Shown: positions 55,580 to 63,492 of the stretch, in pieces
Layout of the letters: each line of letters begins with the position of its first letter
Numbering within the stretch: position 1 is the stretch's first letter
Assembly: GCF_000504285.1 (NCBI RefSeq)
Contig: NZ_KI632511.1
Coordinates: 7,732,154-7,796,153, forward strand
Reading direction: 5' to 3'
DNA length: 64,000 bases
Source: Actinospica robiniae DSM 44927
GTDB lineage: Bacteria; Actinomycetota; Actinomycetes; Streptomycetales; Catenulisporaceae
The notes under the pieces: generated by a model
The model's input: only the letters and a program-made list of their open reading frames with translations
Database searches by the model: none
What the model was told of the DNA's origin: nothing
Made by a program: the position numbers and the translations under genes

Positions 55580-56629
55580 TCAGATCAGGTAGAGCACTGC
55601 GTAGGCTGCCAGCCAGTGTTCGATCATGTAGTCGGAGCCGCTGACGTTGGCCAGCTCGGGCTCGGCGTGGCGGGCGGCTGCTTCGAGCATGACCGGGATG
55701 CGCGCGTCCGCGGCGGGCAGGTGCTCGGCCAGCCGTCGCCAGCACCAGGCCCGGCTCAGGTTCAGGCCGTGCAGGTGGGCGATCTGGCCGTCGCTGTCGT
55801 CACCGACCATGGCGACGGTGAACAGCTGCTTCGGCATGCCCTCGGCGATCCCCGGAAGGAAGGCGTCGAGCCAGGGCAGCGCGCGCTCCGGCTCCCACAG
55901 CTCCGTCACCAACTCGGCCTCGACCAGCGCGGGGGAGAGGAAGTCGGAGGCGTCGGGCTCCCAGGCCCCCGGGTAGTCGGCGTCTGCGGCGTACCAGCGT
56001 TCCACCGCGTCGCGGATGCACTCCAGCAGCCCCGGATCGCCCGCGTCCGCGCTTCGGCGGGCGAAGTCCAGGCTGATCCGCAGGCCGAAGGCGGTGTTCG
56101 AGTGCGCGCCGCGGCGGCTGGGATACGGGCTCTTCGGCAGGTAGGCGAGGAAGGCCTCGACGATGGCGTCGGTCAGCGGCGTCATCGCGGCCGCCCAGCG
56201 CCGCCCGTCCGGGTCGTCCCAGCCGGCCAGCTCGTCGGTGAGCGCGAGCGCCCAGCCCCATCCGTACGGCCGCGCCGGACGCAGCCCGGCGCGGAAGCTG
56301 GCGGCCTCGACGGCCAGATTCGCGGTGGTGAGGTTGGCCTCCAGCACGCTCCGGATCTCCGCCTCGTCCAGCACGCCCGGGAGGGTGCGCAGCAGCCGCA
56401 CCAGCACCCAGTGCATCTCCACGCAGGAGTGCCAGTCGAAAGAGCTGGAGAAGGCGGGGTGGATGTCCCGCGGCGCGTGCGCGAAATCGCCCGGCCGCCG
56501 CATCAGGCGGGACAGATGGTAGGGGAACTCCCGCCGCAGGTTCTCCACCGCCGTCGCGGCGAAACCGGCCGCCTGATCGGCCAGCAGCGCGCGCCGCCGT
56601 TCCGCCGCGGTCTCGAGGTCAAGGCTCAT
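55580..56629 (-). CDS. DUF2891 family protein
   Basis: 349 residues. The segment HPAFSSSFDWHSCVEMHWVLVRLLRTLPG near residue 57 and repeated helical WxWxL patterns (YGWGWALALTDELAGW) mark the DUF2891 family, which looks like an alpha/alpha toroid related to glycoside-processing or lanthionine-cyclase-like folds. No enzyme activity is established. It is convergent with the VWA gene (35-base gap) and divergent from a thioesterase gene. Confidence 0.85.
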   Translation of the reverse strand: MSLDLETAAERRRALLADQAAGFAATAVENLRREFPYHLSRLMRRPGDFAHAPRDIHPAFSSSFDWHSCVEMHWVLVRLLRTLPGVLDEAEIRSVLEANLTTANLAVEAASFRAGLRPARPYGWGWALALTDELAGWDDPDGRRWAAAMTPLTDAIVEAFLAYLPKSPYPSRRGAHSNTAFGLRISLDFARRSADAGDPGLLECIRDAVERWYAADADYPGAWEPDASDFLSPALVEAELVTELWEPERALPWLDAFLPGIAEGMPKQLFTVAMVGDDSDGQIAHLHGLNLSRAWCWRRLAEHLPAADARIPVMLEAAARHAEPELANVSGSDYMIEHWLAAYAVLYLI

Positions 56630-56651
56630 CGCTACCCCTAAGTGCGTCGAC

Positions 56652-57068
56652 GTGTTCGAACGTGGAGTTTATCGAGTGACGTTGGCTAGGGTGGGCCGGG
56701 TGATCCGTGAAGTCAGCGAAGCCGACACCGCGCAGGCGCTGGGCAGCGGCGACGTCCCCGTCCTCGCCACGCCCCGGCTGATCCAGTGGCTCGAGGCCGC
56801 CACCGTCGAAGCGGCCGGCCCCTTCCTCGAAGCCGGCCAGACGTCGGTCGGCACCGCCATCAGGATCGACCACCTGCGCGCGACCCCGGTCGGCGGCCGC
56901 GTGGAGCTGACCGCCACAGCGCCGAAGAGCCCGACCGGCCGACGCCTGACCTTCCCCGTCAGCGCCGTCGACGCCGACGGGGAACAGGTGGCGACCGGCG
57001 AGATCGAACGCGCGATCGTGGACCGGGCGCGCTTCCTCGCCGGGCTCGGCGGCGCCTCAGCGGGCTGA
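56652..57068 (+). CDS. Hotdog-fold thioesterase (FlK-like)
   Basis: 138 residues from GTG at 56652 (GTG at 56679 is a possible shorter start). The chain VLATPRLIQWLEAATVEAAGPFLEAGQTSVGTAIRIDHL followed by LTFPVSAVDADGEQVATGEIERAIVD fits the fluoroacetyl-CoA thioesterase-like hotdog group. It probably hydrolyses a small acyl-CoA. It ends 2 bases before the stop of the convergent isochorismatase gene. Confidence 0.82.
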   Translation: MFERGVYRVTLARVGRVIREVSEADTAQALGSGDVPVLATPRLIQWLEAATVEAAGPFLEAGQTSVGTAIRIDHLRATPVGGRVELTATAPKSPTGRRLTFPVSAVDADGEQVATGEIERAIVDRARFLAGLGGASAG

Positions 57069-57070
57069 GA

Positions 57071-57637
57071 TCACAGGGACTTGATCCACTCGGCGACCTC
57101 GACGATCTCCGCCTGACGGGGGAACACCTTCTCCAGCAGCACGCGGTGGACCTCGGGATCGGCGTCCAGGCAGCCGTCCGACAGGACGGTCAGCCGGAAG
57201 TCGAGGTCCGCCGCCTGACGCAGCGTGGAGAGCACGACGCCGCTGGTCGCGATGCCGGTCAGGACGAGGCTGTCGACGCCCCGTGCCCGCAGCACCAGGT
57301 CCAGGTCGCTGCCGGCGAACGCGCTGACCCGCTTCTTGGTGATCAGGATGTCGCCGGGACTCGGCGCGACGTCCGGGTGTACCCGCGCGTCCTCGGCGCC
57401 CTCGGCGAAGCCGCCGCTCAGCGCCAGCGTGCTGAAAGTCTTGTTGCGCGGGCTGATCTCCGGGTGTCCGTCGCGGAAGCCGACGACCACGTGGAGGACC
57501 GGGATCTCGGCCCGGTGCGCGGCGTCGATCGCCTCGCGCAGCCGCGGGAGGTAGCCGGCCGCATTCTCGGAGCCGGCGAACCGGTCCACGATGGCCTGCT
57601 GCACGTCCATCACCAGGAGGGCGCTGTTGCTCGTCAT
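57071..57637 (-). CDS. Isochorismatase-family hydrolase lacking the catalytic Cys
   Basis: 188 residues from ATG at 57637, which overlaps the MFS stop by 4 bases (ATGA); the longer frame upstream shadows the MFS gene. Catalytic Asp (LLVMDVQQAIVD) and Lys (ITKKRVSAF) are present. The nucleophile Cys of amide-hydrolysing members is replaced: the segment reads GIATSGVVLSTLR. PhzD-type isochorismatases also lack it and use Asp chemistry, so a vinyl-ether hydrolase role is possible. Coupling to an exporter and MarR suggests a detoxification or metabolite-export operon. Confidence 0.87.
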   Translation of the reverse strand: MTSNSALLVMDVQQAIVDRFAGSENAAGYLPRLREAIDAAHRAEIPVLHVVVGFRDGHPEISPRNKTFSTLALSGGFAEGAEDARVHPDVAPSPGDILITKKRVSAFAGSDLDLVLRARGVDSLVLTGIATSGVVLSTLRQAADLDFRLTVLSDGCLDADPEVHRVLLEKVFPRQAEIVEVAEWIKSL

Positions 57638-59394
57638 GCTCGATCTCGTTTCGATGCGCGGGCGGGGGAGGGCGCGGCGGGCGGCCGGCCGGCGCGGACG
57701 GCGGGCCCGCGCAGCCACGAGGCCAGCGCCGCGATCAGACACATGATCAGGGCGAAGGTGAACACGATGATAAGGCCGTGCTTGAACGGGTCGGCGATCA
57801 GGTTCGAGAAGAAGCTGTGCCCGGTGAGCGTGGCCTGCTGGGACGGCGAGAGCTTGGCCAGAGTGGGCCCGAGCAGGCTCTGCATCGGGTTGTAGCCGAG
57901 GAACGCGGCGAACAGGATCGAGACCGGCGGCAGCGAGGCGACCTTCGCCGCGTCCGGGCCGGACACCCCCTGCGCGGTCAGGCCGTGCACGAGGGCGGCG
58001 GGCAGCGCGCTGGACAGGCCCACCACCATGATGGTGAAGAACAGGCCGATGGACAGGGTCATCCCGGAGTTCTGGAAGGTCGAGCGCATCCCCGAGGCCG
58101 CGCCGCGGCGGTTGGCCGGAACCGCGTTCATGATGCCGGCCGTGTTGGGCGCCGCGAACAGCCCCATCGCCAGTCCGTTGCACAGCAGCAGGGCGGCGAA
58201 GTAGCCGTAGCCGAAGTTCACCGGCAACAGCATCAGCAGTCCGAAGGTGGCGGCCGCGGCGAGCATCCCGCCGGTGGCGAACGGCCGGGCGCCGAAGCGG
58301 TCGGACAGGTACCCGGAGGCCGGCCCGGCGATCAGGAACCCGCCGGTCAGCGGCAGCATGTAGATCCCGGCCCACAGCGGCGTGGCGGTGAAGTCGTACC
58401 CGTGCAGCGGCAGCCAGATCCCCTGCAGCCAGATGATCAGCATGAACATCAGCCCGCCGCGGCCGATGGAGGACAACAGCGAGGCGATGTTGCCGGCGGC
58501 GAAAGCGCGCACGCGGAACAGGCTCAGGTCGAACATCGGGTCGGTGACCCGGCTCTCCACGACCAGGAAGGCCGCGAGCATGGCGACGCCGCCGGAGAGC
58601 AGGCTCAGTACGAGCGGATTGCGCCAGCCCATGTCCGCCCCGCCGTAGGGCTGCAGCGCGTAGGTGATCCCGACCAGCACGGCGATCAGGCCGAGGCCGA
58701 AGAGCAGATTGCCGGGCAGATCGAGCCGCCCGCCCTCCTTCGTGCCGACCTCGCGCAGCTTGCGGTAGGCCCAGACCGTGCCGAAAAGGCCGATGGGCAC
58801 GCTCACGTAGAAGATCAGGTGCCAGTCCACCGCGGCCAGCAGCCCGCCCGCGACGAGCCCGATGAACGACCCGGCGATGCCGGCCACGGCGTTGATGCCG
58901 AGCGCCATGCCGCGCTGGTGCCGTGGAAAGGCGTCGGTCAGGATCGCGGCGGAGTTCGCCATGATCATCGCGCCCCCGACCCCCTGCACGATCCGCATCG
59001 CGATCAGGTACAGGGCCGCCCCCGTCCCGCCGAAATAGGTCACCGACGCCGCCAGCGAGCCGGCGGTGAAGACGGCGAAGCCGAGGTTGTACATCTTCAC
59101 CCGGCCGTACATGTCGCCGATCCGGCCGAAGCTGACGACCAGCACGGCTGTGACGACCATGTAGCCCATCAGCATCCACAGCAGGTAGCTGGTGTTCGAG
59201 GGCGTGAGCGGATCGACCTGGATGCCGCGGAAGATGGCCGGCAGCGAGATCAGCACGATCGAGGCGTCGATGGTGGCCATCAGCACGCCGATCGTGGTGT
59301 TCGTCAGAGCGACCCACTTGTAGCGCCCGGCGTCGTGCGGTGGCTCGGCCGCATCCTCCGGGAGGCTCGACGCGGAGTTGACGACGGAGGTCAC
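57634..59394 (-). CDS. MFS exporter, DHA2 (14-segment) family
   Basis: 586 residues from GTG at 59394 with GGGAGG 5 bases upstream. About 14 membrane segments; motif A reads [11 protein letters not shown]. It is a close paralogue of the MFS protein at 31-32.7 kb, with matching segments such as [11 protein letters not shown] and LAAALVHG-type late loops. It is translationally coupled to the isochorismatase gene and divergent from marR, which likely controls both. Confidence 0.93.
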   Translation of the reverse strand: MTSVVNSASSLPEDAAEPPHDAGRYKWVALTNTTIGVLMATIDASIVLISLPAIFRGIQVDPLTPSNTSYLLWMLMGYMVVTAVLVVSFGRIGDMYGRVKMYNLGFAVFTAGSLAASVTYFGGTGAALYLIAMRIVQGVGGAMIMANSAAILTDAFPRHQRGMALGINAVAGIAGSFIGLVAGGLLAAVDWHLIFYVSVPIGLFGTVWAYRKLREVGTKEGGRLDLPGNLLFGLGLIAVLVGITYALQPYGGADMGWRNPLVLSLLSGGVAMLAAFLVVESRVTDPMFDLSLFRVRAFAAGNIASLLSSIGRGGLMFMLIIWLQGIWLPLHGYDFTATPLWAGIYMLPLTGGFLIAGPASGYLSDRFGARPFATGGMLAAAATFGLLMLLPVNFGYGYFAALLLCNGLAMGLFAAPNTAGIMNAVPANRRGAASGMRSTFQNSGMTLSIGLFFTIMVVGLSSALPAALVHGLTAQGVSGPDAAKVASLPPVSILFAAFLGYNPMQSLLGPTLAKLSPSQQATLTGHSFFSNLIADPFKHGLIIVFTFALIMCLIAALASWLRGPAVRAGRPPAAPSPARASKRDRA

Positions 59395-59450
59395 GGATCC
59401 TCCCGCGAGATCGGGGACGGGGATCGGATGCGCGGAACGAAGGACTACCT

Positions 59451-59461
59451 CCTTAGCTTAG
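59451..59461. promoter_or_regulatory. TTAGCTTA core before the MFS operon
   Basis: CCTTAGCTTAG lies about 57 bases upstream of the MFS GTG in the divergent MFS/marR gap. Its core differs at one base from TTAGCTAA before the other MFS gene. Candidate MarR operator. Confidence 0.45.
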
Positions 59462-59585
59462 ATAACGAGACCGAGGCGCAGAAGACCTCCGGCCCCCACC
59501 GCGCTCGCCACCGCCGCCCCCGTACCGCCACTCAGTCGTCACACGCTCGTTCCGCGAACACTGTGCATGCAGCTCAGGCCCTAGT

Positions 59586-59604
59586 CATTAGCTCTGCTTT
59601 AGAC
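59586..59604. promoter_or_regulatory. CATTAGCT core and TTTAGACT before marR
   Basis: CATTAGCT (59586-59593) matches the sequence before the MFS gene at 30.96 kb exactly. It is followed by TTTAGACT, a plausible -10 region about 20 bases before the marR ATG. Repressor binding here would give self-control. Confidence 0.45.
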
Positions 59605-59617
59605 TTACCCTGGCTCC

Positions 59618-60124
59618 ATGACGGCCGCCCCGCCCTCCCCGCCCGACCGCAGGTCGCTGGCCGAGGACCTCTCCGACCATCTGTCGGCCCTCAACCGCAC
59701 GGTGCGCCGCCACGTGCGCTCCCAACTGCACTTCGAGCCGTTGGCCGGAGCGCAGGGGGAGCTGCTGCGGCTGGTGGTCGAGCGTCCGGGCATCAGCGTC
59801 TCCGCGGCCGCCAAGGAGCTCCGGCTGGCCGCCAACTCGGTCTCCACCCAGGTCCAGCAGCTCGCCCGGCTCGGCTACCTCAGCCGCGACCCTTCGCCCC
59901 TCGACCGCCGCGGCGCCATCCTCAGCGCCACCCCAGCCGGCCGCGAACGACTGGCGCGCTGGGCCGACGAGCGGGCCGAACTGTTCGCCCGTCAGCTCGA
60001 CCGCCTCAGCATCCCCGACCTCGACGCCCTCGCCGCCGCCCTGCCCGCCCTGCGCGCACTGGCCGAGGCGATCAGCACCGACGAGAACGCGGCGGCCACA
60101 GGGGGACTAGAGCTAAGGAGCTGA
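59618..60124 (+). CDS. MarR family regulator
   Basis: 168 residues. The winged helix is ISVSAAAKELRLAANSVSTQVQQLARLGYLSRDPSPLDRRGAIL, with the Asp-Arg-Arg wing typical of MarR proteins. The C-terminal helices form the dimer interface. It is divergent from the MFS-isochorismatase operon and should be its repressor, freed by a small phenolic or drug ligand. Confidence 0.9.
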   Translation: MTAAPPSPPDRRSLAEDLSDHLSALNRTVRRHVRSQLHFEPLAGAQGELLRLVVERPGISVSAAAKELRLAANSVSTQVQQLARLGYLSRDPSPLDRRGAILSATPAGRERLARWADERAELFARQLDRLSIPDLDALAAALPALRALAEAISTDENAAATGGLELRS

Positions 60125-60168
60125 GAACCAGCACTGCGATACTCGGGGGTCAGGCTTCGAAGACAAGG

Positions 60169-60300
60169 TCAGCGGGCTAGCATGACGCGCAGTGCATCGA
60201 TCACCACATCCGGCGCCTCCTCGGCCATGAAGTGACCGCAGGTGACAGTGGTGTGCTGCAAGTCCGGTGCCCATGCCTGCCAAAGCTTGGCCGCGTCGTA
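60169..60300 (-). pseudogene. 3' remnant of an alpha/beta hydrolase
   Basis: The minus-strand frame gives YDAAKLWQAWAPDLQHTTVT then CGHFMAEEAPDVVIDALRVMLAR and a stop. This is the C-terminal end of an alpha/beta hydrolase of the haloacetate-dehalogenase type, with the catalytic His in CGHFMAEEAP. Upstream of about 60300 the text turns to unrelated DNA, so the first 85% of the gene is missing. It joins directly to the SARP-like remnant on the other strand. Confidence 0.68.
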
Positions 60301-60301
60301 G

Positions 60302-61098
60302 CGACGACCCGGTCCAGGCCGCGCGGCTGGCGGCGGCTGCCGAACGCACTCTGGCGGCGCTGCCGGTCGCGCCGTCCACCGAGGCGGCCCGCTGCCGGCT
60401 GCTGGCCACGCTCGCCCTGGAGCTGCGCGGCGCCCGCGATCCACGCGGGCCGCAAGCCGCTGCCGAGGCCGAGCGGCTGGCCGAGAACCTGGGCGAACCG
60501 GCGCTTCTCGCCCTGGCACTCAATGGACAGTTCCTGCATTCCTGCACCCGGGCCGGGCTGGCCGCCCGGCGCGACCGTATCGGCGCGCGGATCGTCGAGC
60601 TCGCCGACCGGCACGACCTGCCGAGTTCCCAGGTCCTCGGGCATCTCGTCCGGCTCCAAGCCCGCGGGGCACTCGGCGACTTCACGGGCGCCGACCACCA
60701 CGCCGCCACGGCCGACCGGCTCGCCGACCGGTACGAGCGCCCGCTCGCGACCGTCTTCACCCGCTGGTACCGGGCCATGCGCCTGGCCGCGCACGGCCAC
60801 CCGGACGCGGCCCGCCAGGCGTATCAGGCGGCCGAGGAGGAATTGGCCGCCGGAGGGATGCCGGGCCTACGAGGCCCGGGCCGCTCTGCGTTCCGCGCCC
60901 GAACCCCCTGCGGACCTGATGTATGAGGCCACTTACTGCCTCCTGGCGGCCGCCGCGATCGAGCTGCGTGACCGGCCGGCCGCGGCGCGCTGCCGGAGCG
61001 CGCTGCTTCCGGCGTCCGGAGAGTTGGCGGGGGCCGGCAGCGGCATGGTCACGGTGGGGCCGGTGGACCGGTGGCTGCACGACCTGGAAGCCCTTTAG
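60302..61098 (+). pseudogene. Remnant of a SARP/BTAD-type regulator, with frameshift
   Basis: From about 60302 one frame gives an Ala/Leu-rich helical-repeat text (DDPVQAARLAAAAERTLAAL onward) like the C-terminal TPR half of SARP/AfsR-type regulators. Near 60862 the text jumps frame to AYEARAALRSAPEPPADL then YEATYCLLAAAAIELRDRP and ends GAGSGMVTVGPVDRWLHDLEAL. The tail GSGMVTVGPV is the usual end of such regulators. Both the DNA-binding start and a piece in the middle are absent, so it cannot be functional. The family call is from memory. Confidence 0.65.
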
Positions 61099-61140
61099 TC
61101 CGGCGGTTGCGCAGACGGTTCCAGGACTCTGCGCGCCGAT

Positions 61141-62079
61141 CTACCCCGCCAGCGCCTTCGCCAGCCGCTTCACCGGGTTCGTCAGGCCGTACTGTTCCGC
61201 CAGCTTCTCGAGCTCGTCCGGATGCCGCGGCGTCGTCGGCAGCGCGGAGTCGACCGGCGTCGTCGGCGCCTCGGCACGGACCCGGACGACTTCGGGGGCG
61301 ACGGCGAGGTAGTCGGCGGCGGCCTCCAGCTTCTTGCGCACGGCGGGCTTGAGCGCGGAGGCCGGGTCGGCGGCGGCCGCGAGCAGGCCGGTGAGCGAGC
61401 CGTACTCGGCCAGCAGGGTCGCGGCGGTCTTCTCGCCGACGCCGGCGACGCCGGGCAGGCCGTCGCTCGGGTCCCCGCGCAGCGTGGCGAAGTCCGCGTA
61501 CTGCGATCCGGTCACGCCGTACTTCTCGGTCAGCTGCGCGTCTTCCAGCACTTCCAGCTTCGCCACGCCGCGGGCGATGTTGAACACCCGCACGCCCGCG
61601 CCGTCGTCCACCAGCTGGAACATGTCCCGGTCGCCGGTGACCACGTCCACCGGGCCGCCGTCCTCGGCGCGGTGGCGGGCGGCGTAGGCGGCGATCGCGT
61701 CGTCTGCCTCGTGGCCCTCGGCCCAGCCGTCGGCGATGCCGAACGCGGCCAGCACCTCGAGCAGCATCTCGACCTGCGGGCTGAGCGTGTCCGGGACCTC
61801 CTCCACCGCGGTCCCGCCGGAGCCGGCCGGCGCCTCCTGCGCGACCCGGTGCGTCTTATACGAGGGCAGCAGCGCCACTCGGAACGCCGGGCGCCAGGCC
61901 GCGTCGAAGCACGCGACGAGGCGGTCGGGCCGGTGGTGGGTCACCAGGTGCGAGATGAAGTCCAGGGTGCCGCGGACCGCGTTGACCGGCCGGCCGTCCG
62001 GCGCCGCGATCGACTCGGGCAGGGCGAAGTACGCGCGGAAGTACAGCGTCGGGGTATCGAGCAGCATCAGTCGGGACAC
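61141..62079 (-). CDS. 5'-3' exonuclease
   Basis: 312 residues from GTG at 62079 (ATG at 62067 also possible). It matches the N-terminal nuclease domain of DNA polymerase I but stands alone: LLDTPTLYFRAYFALP, EGHEADDAIAAYA, VVTGDRDMFQLVDD, and the H3TH segment LPGVAGVGEKTAATLLAEYG. The metal-binding Asp cluster is intact. It trims RNA primers or flap DNA in replication and repair. Confidence 0.94.
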   Translation of the reverse strand: MSRLMLLDTPTLYFRAYFALPESIAAPDGRPVNAVRGTLDFISHLVTHHRPDRLVACFDAAWRPAFRVALLPSYKTHRVAQEAPAGSGGTAVEEVPDTLSPQVEMLLEVLAAFGIADGWAEGHEADDAIAAYAARHRAEDGGPVDVVTGDRDMFQLVDDGAGVRVFNIARGVAKLEVLEDAQLTEKYGVTGSQYADFATLRGDPSDGLPGVAGVGEKTAATLLAEYGSLTGLLAAAADPASALKPAVRKKLEAAADYLAVAPEVVRVRAEAPTTPVDSALPTTPRHPDELEKLAEQYGLTNPVKRLAKALAG

Positions 62080-62112
62080 GCGACCAGCATGGCACGCGCC
62101 ACCGACAGCACG

Positions 62113-63306
62113 TCAGAGGAACGTGCGCCCTTCGCCGCGGTACGTCGGCACGGTCGCGGTCACCTTGTCACCCTCGATCGTGTGCAGTTCGGCGAAGCGC
62201 TCGCACAGCTCGCCGGCCTTGGCGTGGCGGAACCACACCCGGTCGCCGACGGCCAGGTCGTCGGCTCCGGCGCCGAGCAGCGGGGTCTGCACCTCGCCCG
62301 CGCCCTCCTGGGCGTCGTAGTGCAGCTTGGCCGGCAGATACGGCTGCGGCAGGCGGTCCCAGCCGGGCGCGCCGGAGGCGAGGTAGCCGCCGCCGAGCAC
62401 GGTGACCACGCCGCGGCCGGGCCGGCGCGTCACCGGCAGCGCGAACATCGCCGCGGGACGGCCCGCCACCGCGCGGTAGCCGTCGAACAGGCGCGGCTTG
62501 AACAGTCCGGAGCCCGCCGCTATCTCGGTGATCGAGTCCTCCGCGGCGGTGCGGTCGACCGAGCCGGTGCCGCCGCCGTTGACGAACTCGAGCTGCGCGA
62601 TCTCCTTGACCGCCGCGACGATCTCGGCCCGGCGCTCGGCCAGCTCGGCCGCGCTCAGGCCCTGCATCGCCCGGACCGCCAGGCCCCGGGCCGGACGCCC
62701 CGGCGGCCGGTCGCCCACGCCGGCGATCTGCGCCTCGTACGCCATCAGGCCCACCAGCCGCAGGCCGGTGCGGTCGGCCGCCTCGCGGGCCACCGCCGAG
62801 ACCGCCTCCACGCTGTGCAGCGGCGAGCGCAGCGCGCCCACCCGCACCCGGCCGCGCAACGGCCGCCAGGACGCGTCCACGTCCACGCTGATCCGGATCG
62901 GGGCCGCGTCCGCGATCTCGGCCACGGCCTTCTCGATGAAGTCCAGCTGCTCGACCGAATCGGCGGTCAGGGTGATCACGTCCGCCGCCATCGGGTCGGC
63001 CGCCAGCCGGCGCAGCGCGGCCCGGTCCGCGGTCGGGTAGGCCACCAGGATGTCGGAGAACCCGGACTCGGCCAGCCACAGCGCCTCGGGCAGGGTGAAG
63101 GCCATGACGCCCTCGAAGCCGTCCATCTCCAGCACGGTGCGCAGGATCTCGCGGCAGCGCACGGACTTGGAGGCGACCCGGATCGGCTTGCCGGCGGCCC
63201 GGCGCACCAGGTCGGCTGCGTTCTCGCGCAGCGCCGCGAGGTCGACCACCGCCAGCGGGGGGTCGAGATGCGCGGTGGCGTGGTTCAGCCGTTCCAGGTC
63301 CTTCAC
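62113..63306 (-). CDS. PLP-dependent alanine racemase-fold amino acid deaminase/aldolase
   Basis: 397 residues from GTG at 63306. The PLP Lys is in RVASKSVRCREIL near residue 47, and the barrel continues with GVMAFTLPEALWLAESGF and VGLMAYEAQIAGVGD. The C-terminal domain (LPAKLHYDAQEGAGEVQTPL then GDRVWFRHAKAGELCERFAELH) resembles D-serine dehydratase/D-threonine aldolase-like proteins, with the metal-binding His and Cys. The exact substrate, possibly a D-amino acid, is not known. Confidence 0.85.
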   Translation of the reverse strand: MKDLERLNHATAHLDPPLAVVDLAALRENAADLVRRAAGKPIRVASKSVRCREILRTVLEMDGFEGVMAFTLPEALWLAESGFSDILVAYPTADRAALRRLAADPMAADVITLTADSVEQLDFIEKAVAEIADAAPIRISVDVDASWRPLRGRVRVGALRSPLHSVEAVSAVAREAADRTGLRLVGLMAYEAQIAGVGDRPPGRPARGLAVRAMQGLSAAELAERRAEIVAAVKEIAQLEFVNGGGTGSVDRTAAEDSITEIAAGSGLFKPRLFDGYRAVAGRPAAMFALPVTRRPGRGVVTVLGGGYLASGAPGWDRLPQPYLPAKLHYDAQEGAGEVQTPLLGAGADDLAVGDRVWFRHAKAGELCERFAELHTIEGDKVTATVPTYRGEGRTFL

Positions 63307-63492
63307 GCTAGTGACCTTCCCATGCGCGTTACGGGAGGGACGAGACCGAGAGTGTCCCGGAACGGTTGCGAGTTGATGACCGAGGACGGGGCCTGGTGGA
63401 AGTCAGCCGAGCGGGTCGGTGGGCCGGTATAAGGTGCACACGTTGAAACGTCTTTTCGGCCTCGCCGCGGCGCGGTCGACGGAGGGAGCGGC

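Noticed and set aside
57071-59317. Apparent 748-residue fusion protein ending in an isochorismatase domain
   Set aside because: The first 560 residues are the MFS gene read in a wrong frame. The real gene starts at ATG 57637 with a 4-base overlap to the MFS stop.
57778-60180. 800-residue open frame on the plus strand across the MFS and marR genes
   Set aside because: Antisense to the MFS gene and out of frame with marR; no motif.
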